The position numbers were made by a program, and so were the translations under genes. Positions 1 through 9,334 of a stretch of DNA of 64,000 nucleotides are shown here, piece after piece; the stretch's first letter is position 1, and every line of letters starts with the position of its first letter. The stretch comes from Luteibacter pinisoli (GTDB lineage Bacteria; Pseudomonadota; Gammaproteobacteria; Xanthomonadales; Rhodanobacteraceae). Location of the stretch: assembly GCF_006385595.1 (NCBI RefSeq), contig NZ_CP041046.1:4230501-4294500 (forward strand), in the 5' to 3' direction. The notes under the pieces are model-generated. The model was not told the origin of the DNA and made no database searches. It worked only from the letters and a program-made list of their open reading frames with translations.

Positions 1-1
1 C

Positions 2-2230
2 GGCGGCCTCTACGACGGCGCCACCACCCAGGAGCTCGACCAGCTCTCGATCCGCACCGCCGCGGCCCTCACCGCCGAAGAGCCGGAATACGGCCAGCTT
101 GCCGCGCGCCTGCTCTCGGCCTTCGTCGACAAGGAAGTGAGCGGCCAGGACATCCAGTCGTTCTCGCAGTCGATCAACCTGGGCGTCGAGCTGGGCATCC
201 TCAACGAGCGCCTGCGCGCGTTCGTGCAGGCCAACGCCCGCAAGCTCAACGATGCGATCGACCTGACCGCCTCGCGCCGCTTCGAATACTTCGGCCTGCG
301 CACGGTGTATGACCGTTACCTGCTGCGCCACCCGACCAAGCGCCACGTCATCGAGACGCCTCAGTACTTCTTCATGCGCATCGCCTGCGCGCTCGGCGGC
401 AACGATGTCGCGGAAACGCTTGAGCTGTACCGCATGCTCTCGTCGCTGGAATACCTGGCCAGCTCGCCCACCCTGTTCAACGCCGGCACGGCGCACGAAC
501 AGCTGTCGTCGTGCTTCCTGCTCGACTCGCCGCAGGACGACCTCGCGTCGATCTACGCGAAGTATGGCGACGTGGCCCAGCTCTCGAAATTCGCCGGCGG
601 CATTGGCCTGGCCTACTCGCGGATCCGTTCGCGCGGCTCGCTGATCCGCGGCACCAACGGCCATTCGAACGGCCTGGTGCCCTGGCTGAAGACGCTGGAC
701 GCCTCGGTGGCCGCGGTGAACCAGGGCGGCAAGCGCAAGGGCGCGGCCTGCGTGTACCTGGAAAGCTGGCACGCCGACATCGAGGAATTCCTCGAGCTGC
801 GCGAAAACACCGGCGACGACGCCCGCCGCACGCACAACCTCAACCTCGCCAACTGGGTGCCCGACCTGTTCATGCGTCGCGTGGAAACGGACGGCGACTG
901 GTCGCTGTTCGATCCGAAGATCGTGCCGCACTTCGTCGACACCTGGGGCGAGACCTTCGAAGCCGCGTACGCGAAGGCCGAAGCCGACGGCATCGCCTCG
1001 AAGACGGTGAAGGCGCGCGAGCTCTACGCCCGCATGCTGCGTTCGCTCGCGCAGACCGGCAACGGCTGGATGACCTTCAAGGATCGTTCCAACGCCACCA
1101 GCAACCAGACGGCGCGCCCGGAGAACGTCATCCACCTGTCGAACCTGTGCACCGAGATCCTCGAGGTGACCAACGAAGGCGAGACGGCGGTGTGCAACCT
1201 CGGCTCGGTGAACCTCTCCCGCCACGTCGTGGACGGCGCGTTCGATTTCGACAAGCTCGCCACCACCGTGCGTACGGCCGTGCGCCAGCTCAACCGCGTC
1301 ATCGACCTGAACTTCTACCCGATCGACACCGCGCGCACGGCGAACATGAAGTGGCGCCCGGTGGGCCTGGGCGTGATGGGCCTGCAGGATGTGTTCTTCA
1401 AGCTGCGCCTGCCGTTCGACTCGGCCGAAGCGCTGCAGCTCTCCACGCGCATTTCGGAAGAGATCTACTTCCACGCCCTGTCGCAGTCCAACGAGATCGC
1501 CGAGCGCGATGGCGCCCACCCGGGCTTCGACGAGAGCCGCGCTGCCAACGGCGAGCTCCAGTTCGATTACTGGCCGGCCGCCACGCCGACCGGCAAGGAC
1601 GACCGCTGGGCCGAATTGCGCGAGAAGATCAAGGCGAAGGGCCTGCGCAACTCGCTGCTCATCGCCATCGCGCCGACCGCCACCATCGCGTCCATCGCCG
1701 GTTGCTACGAATGCATCGAGCCGCAGGTGTCCAACCTGTTCAAGCGCGAAACCCTCTCGGGTGACTTCCTCGTGGTGAACCGCTACCTCGTCGACGAGCT
1801 GAAGACCCTGGGCCTGTGGACCGCCGACGTCCGCGACCAGATCAAGCTGGCCGAAGGTTCCGTGCAGGGCATCACCTCGATTCCCGAGCAGCTGCGCGCG
1901 ATCTACCGCACCGTGTGGGAGCTGCCGCAGAAGGCCCTGATCGACCTGGCCGCCGCGCGCGGCGCCTATATCGACCAGAGCCAGTCGCTGAACCTGTTCA
2001 TGGAAAACCCGAACATCGGCCAGCTGTCGTCCATGTACATGTACGCATGGAAGTCCGGCGTCAAAACCACCTACTACCTGCGTTCGCGTCCGGCCACCCG
2101 TATTGCGAAGACCACCGTCACCGCGTCGGTCGCCGCACCGGTCGCACCGGTCGTCGATGCGCAGGACGAAGCCACGGCAGCAGTGTTCTGCTCGCTCGAA
2201 AATCCTGAATACTGCGAGGCCTGCCAGTAA
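2..2230 (+). CDS. nrdA: Ribonucleoside-diphosphate reductase, alpha (large) subunit, 5' end missing
   Basis: This is the catalytic subunit of class I ribonucleotide reductase, which makes dNDPs from NDPs in the cytoplasm. The frame is open from base 2, so the N-terminus lies outside the window; 742 codons remain. Visible family motifs are SSCFLLDS and AVCNLGSVNL (the redox-active cysteine pair), NLCTEI (thiyl-radical cysteine), KTTYYLRSRP (the tyrosine pair of the radical-transfer path) and a C-terminal EYCEACQ tail carrying the shuttle dithiol CxxC. The stop codon shares one base with the nrdB start (TAATG), so the two subunits are translationally coupled. Confidence 0.97.
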   Translation, partial: GGLYDGATTQELDQLSIRTAAALTAEEPEYGQLAARLLSAFVDKEVSGQDIQSFSQSINLGVELGILNERLRAFVQANARKLNDAIDLTASRRFEYFGLRTVYDRYLLRHPTKRHVIETPQYFFMRIACALGGNDVAETLELYRMLSSLEYLASSPTLFNAGTAHEQLSSCFLLDSPQDDLASIYAKYGDVAQLSKFAGGIGLAYSRIRSRGSLIRGTNGHSNGLVPWLKTLDASVAAVNQGGKRKGAACVYLESWHADIEEFLELRENTGDDARRTHNLNLANWVPDLFMRRVETDGDWSLFDPKIVPHFVDTWGETFEAAYAKAEADGIASKTVKARELYARMLRSLAQTGNGWMTFKDRSNATSNQTARPENVIHLSNLCTEILEVTNEGETAVCNLGSVNLSRHVVDGAFDFDKLATTVRTAVRQLNRVIDLNFYPIDTARTANMKWRPVGLGVMGLQDVFFKLRLPFDSAEALQLSTRISEEIYFHALSQSNEIAERDGAHPGFDESRAANGELQFDYWPAATPTGKDDRWAELREKIKAKGLRNSLLIAIAPTATIASIAGCYECIEPQVSNLFKRETLSGDFLVVNRYLVDELKTLGLWTADVRDQIKLAEGSVQGITSIPEQLRAIYRTVWELPQKALIDLAAARGAYIDQSQSLNLFMENPNIGQLSSMYMYAWKSGVKTTYYLRSRPATRIAKTTVTASVAAPVAPVVDAQDEATAAVFCSLENPEYCEACQ

Positions 2231-3258
2231 TGTCCGCCCATCCGATCACCCGCGACGCCCACCTCCTCGACCCGGGCTTCGAGCTGACGCTGCGTCCGAT
2301 GCGTTACCCGAAGTTCTACGAGATGTACCGCGCTGCCATCCGCAATACGTGGACGGTGGAAGAGGTGGATTTCTCGCTGGACGTGACCGACCTGAAGTCG
2401 AAGATGTCCGACGCGGACCGGCACCTGATCCATCGCCTGGTGGCGTTCTTCGCCACCGGCGACACCATCGTGTCGAACAACCTGGTGCTTAACCTGTACC
2501 AGCACGTGAACTCGCCCGAAGCGCGCATGTACCTGTCGCGCCAGCTGTATGAGGAAGCGCTGCACGTGCAGTTCTACCTCACGCTGCTCGACACCTACAT
2601 CCCGGATCCGAACGAGCGCAACAAGGCCTTCGCGGCGATCGAGAACATCCCCTCGATCCGCCAGAAGGGCGAGTTCTGCTTCAAGTGGATCGACTCCATC
2701 CAGGACGTCAACCGCCTGGAGACCCGCGAGCATCGCCGCCAGTTCCTGCTCAACCTGATCTGCTTCGCCGCATGCATCGAAGGCCTGTTCTTCTTCGCGG
2801 CCTTCGCCTACGTGTACTACCTGCGCTCGCGCGGCCTGCTGCATGGCCTCGCCTCGGGTACGAACTGGGTGTTCCGCGACGAATCGGGCCACATGGCCTT
2901 CGCCTTCGACGTGGTTCGCACGGTGCGCGAGGAAGAGCCGGATCTCTTCGACGACGAGATGCGCCTGCAGGTGGAGCAGATGCTGGAAGACGCGATCGCC
3001 TGCGAGACCCAGTTCGCGGCGGACGTGCTTTCCGGTGGCGTGGCCGGCCTGTCGGTGAACGACATGCGCCAGTACCTCGAGTACTGCGCGGACCAGCGCC
3101 TGGTCCAGCTCGACATGCCGAAGAAGTACGGCTCGAAGAACCCGTTCGACTTCATGGACTTGCAGGACGTCCAGGAGCTCACCAACTTCTTCGAACGCCG
3201 TGTTTCGTCCTACCAGGTGGGCGTCCAGGGCGAAGTGGCCTTCGACCAGTCGTTCTGA
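2230..3258 (+). CDS. nrdB: Ribonucleoside-diphosphate reductase, beta (small, radical) subunit
   Basis: 342 residues. This is the di-iron/tyrosyl-radical subunit that starts catalysis in NrdA. D78, E109 and H112 are spaced as D84, E115 and H118 are in E. coli NrdB, and Y116 sits where the radical Tyr122 sits (EEALHVQFY). The second half of the metal site is seen as CIEGLFFF and DESGHMAF. The presence of the Tyr points to class Ia rather than the Tyr-less Ic type. It overlaps nrdA by one base and was probably transcribed with it; the operon promoter lies outside the window. Confidence 0.97.
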   Translation: MSAHPITRDAHLLDPGFELTLRPMRYPKFYEMYRAAIRNTWTVEEVDFSLDVTDLKSKMSDADRHLIHRLVAFFATGDTIVSNNLVLNLYQHVNSPEARMYLSRQLYEEALHVQFYLTLLDTYIPDPNERNKAFAAIENIPSIRQKGEFCFKWIDSIQDVNRLETREHRRQFLLNLICFAACIEGLFFFAAFAYVYYLRSRGLLHGLASGTNWVFRDESGHMAFAFDVVRTVREEEPDLFDDEMRLQVEQMLEDAIACETQFAADVLSGGVAGLSVNDMRQYLEYCADQRLVQLDMPKKYGSKNPFDFMDLQDVQELTNFFERRVSSYQVGVQGEVAFDQSF

Positions 3259-3312
3259 GCCAACGGGGAGCGGCGGCAGGAAATGCTGCAATGCAGTAAA
3301 ATGGAGCCCATC

Positions 3313-3732
3313 ATGCCCAAGTCCCCCGCCATGCTCCCCATTGCCCGCCCCACCGAAGCCCGCGTCCTCGAGATCGTCTTCCCGGACCACACCAACCACC
3401 TGGGCACCCTGTTCGGTGGCCAGGCGCTGGCCTGGATGGATAAGGCGGCCTTCCTGGCCGCCTCGCGCTACTCCCGCAAGATCGTGGTGACCGCGCGCTC
3501 CGAGCAGGTGGATTTCCACGTGCCGGTGCGCAAGGGCCAGATGGTCGAGCTGGTCGCCACCGTGGTTTCCGTGGGCCGCACCTCGATGAATATCGACGTG
3601 GCCATGTTCACCGAAGAGCTGATCACGGGTGAGCGCGAGCTGTGCACCCGCGGCACGTTCGTGATGATCGCGCTGGACGAGAACCACAAGCCCACGCTGG
3701 TCGAGTCGCTCGCTGCGGACGACCGCGCCTGA
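3313..3732 (+). CDS. Acyl-CoA thioesterase, hotdog fold (YciA/BACH-like)
   Basis: About 139 residues, a single hotdog domain. The segment HTNHLGTLFGGQALAWMD is the family signature, with the Asp and surrounding Gly residues at the expected active-site helix. The family hydrolyses acyl-CoA to free acid and CoA in the cytosol; chain-length preference cannot be read from sequence. The start at 3313 is chosen because GGAG at 3303-3306 is 6 bases upstream. In-frame ATGs at 3283 and 3301 lack a well-placed ribosome site. It follows nrdB by about 55 bases on the same strand and may be read through from it. Confidence 0.85.
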   Translation: MPKSPAMLPIARPTEARVLEIVFPDHTNHLGTLFGGQALAWMDKAAFLAASRYSRKIVVTARSEQVDFHVPVRKGQMVELVATVVSVGRTSMNIDVAMFTEELITGERELCTRGTFVMIALDENHKPTLVESLAADDRA

Positions 3733-3756
3733 CCTATACCAAAGGCTGAGAGCGGT

Positions 3757-3772
3757 CCTTGCGGGCGCAAGG
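3757..3772. other. Short perfect inverted repeat, possible weak terminator
   Basis: CCTTGC/GCAAGG arms around a GGGC loop lie 25 bases after the thioesterase stop. There is no T-run after the repeat, so it is a poor intrinsic terminator. It may simply be an RNA 3'-end hairpin. Confidence 0.3.
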
Positions 3773-3808
3773 TATGTTCAGCGCCACATCCTGCGCGGAG
3801 CGGTACCC

Positions 3809-4345
3809 ATGGCCACCCGGCACGCCTTGCTCTCCCTCGCCACCCTCCTCCTGGTCGTGGCACCCATGGCGCAGGCCGCGGAGAAGCTCGTGAAACCCGG
3901 CGTGGTCATCGCGGACAAATCCCTGCCCAAGGCGGCCCGCGAGCGCATGGTCCAGGCAGCCTTGCGCTATGACACCTTCTGGAACACCGGCGACGAGTCA
4001 CTGGCCCGCGCGGCCCTGGCGCCCGCCTTCAAGGACAACACCTTGCCGCCGGGCCGCCCCCAGGGCGTGGAAGGCCCGATCGCGGCGTCGAAAATGTTCC
4101 GCAGCGCCGTGCCGGATCTCACCTGCGACGTGGACCAGCTGATCGTCAGCGGCGACCGCGTCGTCGCCCTGCTCCACTTCAAGGGCCACTTCACCGGCGA
4201 GGCCCACGGCAAGAAGGGCACCGGCCAGGCGGTGGACTTCATCGCCACGGACATCTACCGCATCGTCAACGGCAGGATTGGCGAGGACTGGCACCTCGAG
4301 GACAACCTCACGCTGCTCAAGCAGCTGGGCGTCATCCAGCCCTAA
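3809..4345 (+). CDS. Secreted SnoaL-like (nuclear transport factor 2 fold) protein
   Basis: 178 residues with a signal peptide ending near AQAAE (residue about 23), so periplasmic or secreted. After cleavage, residues of about 45-170 match the SnoaL-like polyketide cyclase/ester cyclase pattern: RYDTFWNTGD at the start, and HFTGEAHGKKGTG then IYRIVNGRIGEDWHLEDNLTLLKQLG at the end, the last being highly typical. Members are small cone-shaped dimers of varied or unknown enzymatic role, so no reaction is assigned. It is free-standing; the next gene has its own promoter. Confidence 0.75.
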   Translation: MATRHALLSLATLLLVVAPMAQAAEKLVKPGVVIADKSLPKAARERMVQAALRYDTFWNTGDESLARAALAPAFKDNTLPPGRPQGVEGPIAASKMFRSAVPDLTCDVDQLIVSGDRVVALLHFKGHFTGEAHGKKGTGQAVDFIATDIYRIVNGRIGEDWHLEDNLTLLKQLGVIQP

Positions 4346-4359
4346 CGACGCAGAAGGGT

Positions 4360-4390
4360 GTTGACTTAGAGCGCACTCTAAGCCGTACGC
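4360..4390 (+). promoter_or_regulatory. MerR-type promoter and operator of the merR-AKR operon
   Basis: TTGACT (4360-4365) and TACGCT (4385-4390) are separated by 19 bp, the long spacer typical of MerR-activated promoters. The perfect 7-bp dyad CTTAGAG-N4-CTCTAAG (4364-4381) sits in the spacer, where MerR regulators bind and twist the DNA. The predicted transcription start is at or next to the ATG at 4398. Confidence 0.8.
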
Positions 4391-4397
4391 TTCCCTT

Positions 4398-4822
4398 ATG
4401 CCCACATCCCTGACCATTGCCGAGGCGGCTCTCGCCACCGGCCCCACCACCTATACGCTGCGTTACTACGAGCAGATCGGCCTGATCGACCCGGTACCCC
4501 GCCGGGGCGGCCAGCGGATCTACGGTGAGAACGACATGCGCCTCATCCAGTTCGTGTTGCGCCTGCGCGGCACGGGCATGGCCATGCGCGATATCCAGGA
4601 GTACGTACGCCTGCGCCGCCTGGGTGAAACCCAGGAAAGCATCGTGGGCCGCGGCGACCTGCTCGAGCGCCACGCAGCGCACCTGCGCGACGAGCTGGTA
4701 TCGCTCACCGAAACCATCGCGCGGCTGGACGAGAAGATCGCCCTGTACCGCTCCATTTACGGTGCCGACGGCGCGGCCGGCGGCCCCGGTGACACCATCC
4801 CCACTCCCCGGAGGAAGCAAGC

Positions 4823-4826
<4 letters not shown>
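4398..4826 (+). CDS. MerR family transcriptional regulator
   Basis: 142 residues. The winged helix-turn-helix at residues of about 4-72 (TLRYYEQIGLIDPVPR is the hallmark) is followed by a dimerisation coiled coil (about 80-118). There are no cysteines in the effector region, so it is not a mercury, copper or SoxR-type metal/redox sensor. The arrangement with an aldo-keto reductase resembles the aldehyde-responsive AdhR/YhdM-like branch. It overlaps the reductase gene by 4 bases (ATGA), so it probably controls its own operon through the dyad upstream. No Shine-Dalgarno precedes the ATG, which fits a leaderless mRNA. Confidence 0.9.
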
Positions 4827-5815
<989 letters not shown>

Positions 5816-5825
5816 CCCGCGGCCG

Positions 5826-5859
5826 TATAATGGCGGTTTGTCCCACCCGGCAAACCGCC
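5826..5859 (+). promoter_or_regulatory. TATAAT box and perfect 9-bp inverted repeat abutting the queF start
   Basis: TATAAT (5826-5831) is followed directly by GGCGGTTTG (5832-5840), a 10-base spacer and CAAACCGCC (5851-5859). The queF ATG is the next base. The left arm begins where RNA polymerase would melt DNA, so the repeat reads better as a DNA operator than as a full RNA hairpin. If transcription starts further upstream it would form a hairpin occluding the start codon. Confidence 0.6.
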
Positions 5860-6687
5860 ATGTCGTCCCCCGATCACTCGCCGCTGGGCAAGGCCACCAC
5901 GTACGCCGACCGCTACGATGCCAGCCTGCTCTTCCCCATCCCCCGCCAGGCCAAGCGCGACGAGATCGGCGTGGATGGCGCCGCGTTGCCTTTCCACGGC
6001 GTGGATATCTGGAACGGCTACGAGCTGAGCTGGCTGGACCCGCGCGGCAAGCCCATGGTGGCCGTGGCGGAATTCCGCTTCCCGGCCACCACGCCCAACA
6101 TCGTCGAATCGAAGTCGTTCAAGCTGTACCTGAACAGCTTTGCCCAGGAGACCCTGGGCAGCCGCGACGACCTGCGCGACACGCTGGTGCGCGACCTCTC
6201 CGCCGCCTCGGGTGGCCCGGTGGAGGTCGCCCTGCACGCGCCCGAGGAACTCAACGGCGTGCCCCTGCACGAGCCGGAGGGCATCCTGCTGGACGACCAG
6301 GAGCTGGCCTTCGACAGCTACGGCCCGCCGCGCCCCGATTTCCTCTCGACCCACGAAGGCGAAGTGCGCGAAGTGCTGGTGTCCCACCTGCTGCGCTCGA
6401 ACTGCCCGGTGACCGGCCAGCCGGACTGGGGCAGCGTGCAGATCAGCTACACCGGCGCGCCGATCGACCGGGCCGGCCTGCTCCGTTACCTGGTCTCGTT
6501 CCGCCGCCACACGGAATTCCACGAACAGTGCGTTGAGCGGATCTTCATGGACCTGAGCGAGCGCTGCGCCCCGCGCGCGCTGGCCGTGTACGCGCGCTAC
6601 ACCCGCCGCGGCGGCCTCGATATCAACCCGTTCCGCAGCACGGACCCGGCCGCCGAGCCGGGGAATCCGCGTGGTGCCCGCCAATGA
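5860..6687 (+). CDS. queF: NADPH-dependent 7-cyano-7-deazaguanine reductase (preQ0 reductase)
   Basis: 275 residues, close to the E. coli long-form QueF length. It reduces preQ0 to preQ1 in queuosine tRNA modification. The QueF signature ESKSFKLY is at residues 83-90, the covalent-thioimide cysteine is C182 (SNCPVTGQPDW) and the acid/base Asp is D189. The tandem T-fold layout (bimodular QueF) is evident. The start at 5860 directly follows an inverted repeat. An in-frame ATG at 5830 would add ten residues not expected in the family. No other queuosine genes are nearby. Confidence 0.96.
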   Translation: MSSPDHSPLGKATTYADRYDASLLFPIPRQAKRDEIGVDGAALPFHGVDIWNGYELSWLDPRGKPMVAVAEFRFPATTPNIVESKSFKLYLNSFAQETLGSRDDLRDTLVRDLSAASGGPVEVALHAPEELNGVPLHEPEGILLDDQELAFDSYGPPRPDFLSTHEGEVREVLVSHLLRSNCPVTGQPDWGSVQISYTGAPIDRAGLLRYLVSFRRHTEFHEQCVERIFMDLSERCAPRALAVYARYTRRGGLDINPFRSTDPAAEPGNPRGARQ

Positions 6688-6813
6688 TGAACCGTGTATT
6701 CATGCACTCTTCATTGGTCTTGCCTTTAGTTGTATAGCCTGTAACCTGCCGCGGCTGAGGGTGTTCCTCGCCCCGACCATGCATTCGACCTGTTCTATTT
6801 CCGGAATCCAGAC

Positions 6814-7401
6814 ATGAAGCTTTCCTTCCGCACGCCTGTCCTCGCCACGGCCACCCTCGCCGGCCTCCTGGTCCTTACCGCCTGCGGCAAGAAGGAAGAG
6901 CAGACCAGCGCCCCGGCCGCCGCTTCCACGGCTGCTGCCCCGGCCGCTGCCGCCACCGCCCCGACCACGGCCCCGGCCGCCGCCAGCACCGCCGCTGTCG
7001 CAGCGCCGGCCGCCCCGGCTGCCGCGCCGGCACCGGCTCCGGTCGCCGCCGCTGACACGCTGAAGGTTGGCTCGGTCACCCTGGGCAGCACCGTCGGCGC
7101 CGACAAGAAGGTCGCCAAGGCGAAGACCTCGTTCGCACCGAACGAGAAGACCATCTACGCCTCGGTCGCCACCGAAGGCAGCAGCGCCGGCGCCACGCTC
7201 AACGCCAAGTGGACCTACCAGGACGGCGACGCCGTCACCACGGTCAGCGACCTGAGCCAGTCGATCAGCACCGACGGCCCGGCGGTCACCACGTTCAAGA
7301 TCCAGAATCCGAACGAGTGGCCGGAAGGCAAGTACAAGGTCTCGATCTCGCTGAACGGCGCCGCCGCTGGCGACACCTCGTTCGACGTCAAGAAGAAGTA
7401 A
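6814..7401 (+). CDS. Hypothetical lipoprotein with Ala/Pro-rich linker
   Basis: 195 residues. The signal peptide ends in the lipobox LTAC (Cys about 24), so it is lipid-anchored. Residues of about 30-85 are a low-complexity Ala/Pro/Thr stretch, likely an extended tether through the periplasm. The C-terminal 100 residues form a compact beta-rich domain (TLKVGSVTLGSTVG..., PEGKYKVSISLNG) of unknown function, rather like an immunoglobulin-type ligand domain. It has its own strong terminator. No named family is recognised with confidence. Confidence 0.7.
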   Translation: MKLSFRTPVLATATLAGLLVLTACGKKEEQTSAPAAASTAAAPAAAATAPTTAPAAASTAAVAAPAAPAAAPAPAPVAAADTLKVGSVTLGSTVGADKKVAKAKTSFAPNEKTIYASVATEGSSAGATLNAKWTYQDGDAVTTVSDLSQSISTDGPAVTTFKIQNPNEWPEGKYKVSISLNGAAAGDTSFDVKKK

Positions 7402-7427
7402 GCCACCGCCTCACGGCGATGCCCATA

Positions 7428-7454
7428 GGGCGCGGCTAACCCCGCGCCCTTTTT
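7428..7454 (+). terminator. Rho-independent terminator
   Basis: GGGCGCGG (7428-7435), a 6-base loop, CCGCGCCC (7442-7449), then five Ts. It ends the lipoprotein transcript and lies just before the convergent gene's stop codon. Confidence 0.9.
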
Positions 7455-7463
7455 CGTGCCCGG

Positions 7464-8243
7464 TCAGCGCGCAAGCAGGCGATTGAGCAGCGGATAGCTG
7501 AGACCTTCCGGCTGCGGCGTGCCCATGAAATCGGCGGCGCCGCGGGCGGTGGCCGCGTAGGCATCGAGCGCCAGCGCGATACCGGCACTCAGGCGACGCG
7601 CACCCGCGGCGTACAGTTCGGCGTGGGAAGGCAGCCCTGGCACCAGCATCACGTTCAGCGGCATGCCGTCCAGCGAGGCGGCAACGCGGCGGATCTCGTC
7701 CACCTTCGCGATGCCGGGGACGAACATCCCATCGGCACCCGCTTCGCGGAACAGGCTGGCCCGGCGTACGACTTCGCCAACGGCTTCGTCGCCCGAAGCC
7801 AGGCCGCGCAGGTAAATGTCGGTACGCGCATTGATGTACAGATCGCGCCCGCGCAGGGCGGTGCGGATGGCGCGGATCTTCGCGCTGAGTTCCGCCGGGT
7901 CGCGCCCGGCGTCCTCGATGTTGATGCCGGCCACGCCCGCGTCCACGAGCGACGCGACGAAGCGCCCGACCTCGCCCGGATCACTCGCACAGCCTTCCTC
8001 GATATCCGCGCTCAGTGGCACCGTCAGCACGCGGGCCATGCGCGTGACCGAGCCAAGCAATTCACTGGCGGGCAGCTTGTCGCCGTCGGGCCAGCCACAC
8101 GCCCATGCCACGCCCGCGCTGGTCGTCGCCACGGCGGGCGCACCCGCATGCTGGATGGCGACGGCACTACCCGCGTCCCATGCATTGGGAAGGACAAGGA
8201 GCGAATCGCCGTGGTGGAGATCGCGGAACCGGGAAGCAGTCAT
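7464..8243 (-). CDS. Isocitrate lyase / phosphoenolpyruvate mutase superfamily protein
   Basis: 259 residues, an alpha/beta-barrel of the PEP mutase/isocitrate lyase superfamily (PF13714 type). The metal-binding DIEEG (D80-G84) and the barrel strand NARTDIY are clear. The isocitrate lyase active-site motif KKCGH is absent, so it is not a glyoxylate-cycle enzyme. Relatives act on C-C or C-P bonds of 2-oxo or 2-methyl acids (oxaloacetate decarboxylase or phosphonopyruvate hydrolase types); the actual substrate is unknown. It stands alone. Confidence 0.88.
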   Translation of the reverse strand: MTASRFRDLHHGDSLLVLPNAWDAGSAVAIQHAGAPAVATTSAGVAWACGWPDGDKLPASELLGSVTRMARVLTVPLSADIEEGCASDPGEVGRFVASLVDAGVAGINIEDAGRDPAELSAKIRAIRTALRGRDLYINARTDIYLRGLASGDEAVGEVVRRASLFREAGADGMFVPGIAKVDEIRRVAASLDGMPLNVMLVPGLPSHAELYAAGARRLSAGIALALDAYAATARGAADFMGTPQPEGLSYPLLNRLLAR

Positions 8244-8550
8244 CGGCAGGCATCCAGCATGTTAAGTCTCGCCATCGTACTCACCATTCAGCCAGCCGCC
8301 AGCCTTCGCGCCACCGGCGACGCATCCGGAGCGTCGGTAACGCCTTCCGCCTAGGTAAACCTACGGCTTGGTTCAGCCACGGCAAGGCTATGTGAGCAAG
8401 GCGCCAATGCGCGGTGAGACCTTGCCTCACCGCGTGAAGACGACTCTTTCAGACGGCCGATGCTCGAATGGCACCCGACCTGGCGCGGCGGCAGATGGCC
8501 GTGCAGGCGAAGAATCACTCCACTACCGATCCACCGCCAGGAGAACCTCC
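8244..8550. other. Intergenic region without a gene
   Basis: About 307 bases between the divergent PEP-mutase-like gene and the DUF1328 gene. I see a short dyad, TAGGTaaACCTA, near 8352-8363 and no convincing coding frame. Promoters for both flanking genes must lie here, but I could not pick a -35/-10 pair with confidence. Confidence 0.4.
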
Positions 8551-8724
8551 ATGCTTTACTGGGCCGTCGTCTTTTTCATCGTCGCGATCGTTGCCGCGAT
8601 CTTCGGCTTCGGCGGCATTGCTGCCGGTGCCGCCAGCATCGCCAAGATCCTGTTCGTGGTGTTCCTGATCCTGTTTATCCTGTCGCTGCTGTTCGGTGGC
8701 CTGCGCCGCGGGCCCCGCTTATAA
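8551..8724 (+). CDS. DUF1328 (YtjA-type) small membrane protein
   Basis: 57 residues, two transmembrane helices (about 3-28 and 33-50) around a Gly-rich turn (FGFGGIAAGAASIAKILF), ending in a basic tail. This is the DUF1328/YtjA family of small inner-membrane proteins, often seen among general stress genes; its biochemical role is unknown. The start is fixed by AGGAGA at 8539-8544. It is monocistronic with a perfect terminator 22 bases after the stop. Confidence 0.9.
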   Translation: MLYWAVVFFIVAIVAAIFGFGGIAAGAASIAKILFVVFLILFILSLLFGGLRRGPRL

Positions 8725-8746
8725 GCGCCTGATACGTGTTCGAAGG

Positions 8747-8783
8747 GAAACGCCCCGGCCCCAGACCGGGGCGTTTCTTTATT
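8747..8783 (+). terminator. Rho-independent terminator
   Basis: A perfect 12-bp stem, GAAACGCCCCGG / CCGGGGCGTTTC, with a 7-base loop, followed by TTTATT. Confidence 0.92.
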
Positions 8784-8799
8784 CAAGCAACGGAGACCG

Positions 8800-9300
8800 A
8801 TGATGCGCAGCCTTACCTGCCTTGCCGTTGTCCTGTTCACCGCCACGGCGTTTGCCCAGGCGCCCAAGAGCATCGCCACCGCCGACGCGGATTTTGTCCG
8901 CCGTGCCAGCAGCGCGGGCCTGACCGAAGTCGCGTTGGGAAAGATGGCCGCGCAGCAGGCGTCCAGCGATTCGGTCAAGAAGTTCGCCGCGCGCATGGTG
9001 GAGGATCACACCCGTTCAAATGCCGACCTGGCGAAGCTGGCGGGTAGCAAGGGCGTGCAAATGGCCGTCGCACCCGAGCCAGCCCAGCAGCAGGAGATCG
9101 ATCGCCTGAAGGATCTCGACGGCGCCACCTTCGACCGGGCTTACTCCGATGCGATGGTCCGCGACCACAAGCTCACCACCGGCCTGTTCCAGCTGGAGGC
9201 AGACAAGGGCGAAGACGCGGAGATCCGCGATTTCGCACGAAGCCAGCTCCCCGTGCTCAAGGCGCACGAAAAGCTCGCCGACGACCTTCCGCCGTTCTGA
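8800..9300 (+). CDS. DUF4142 periplasmic protein
   Basis: 166 residues with a signal peptide cleaved near AFAQA (about 20). The rest is a helical bundle of the DUF4142 type: DADFVRRASSAGLTEVALGKMAAQ near the start and DAMVRDHKLTTGLFQLEAD in the middle, each carrying the conserved acidic/His positions of this ferritin-like domain. The function is unknown; members are linked to stress and envelope functions. GGAG at 8792-8795 is better spaced for the second Met (8803), so the protein may begin one codon later. Confidence 0.88.
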   Translation: MMRSLTCLAVVLFTATAFAQAPKSIATADADFVRRASSAGLTEVALGKMAAQQASSDSVKKFAARMVEDHTRSNADLAKLAGSKGVQMAVAPEPAQQQEIDRLKDLDGATFDRAYSDAMVRDHKLTTGLFQLEADKGEDAEIRDFARSQLPVLKAHEKLADDLPPF

Positions 9301-9334
9301 GCCAGCGGCGTAGGCTTTCGGCTCCGGCTGACGG

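Noticed and set aside
5832..5859. preQ1 riboswitch ahead of queF
   Set aside because: The repeat is a simple perfect hairpin with no A-rich pseudoknot tail, and the predicted transcription start falls inside its left arm.
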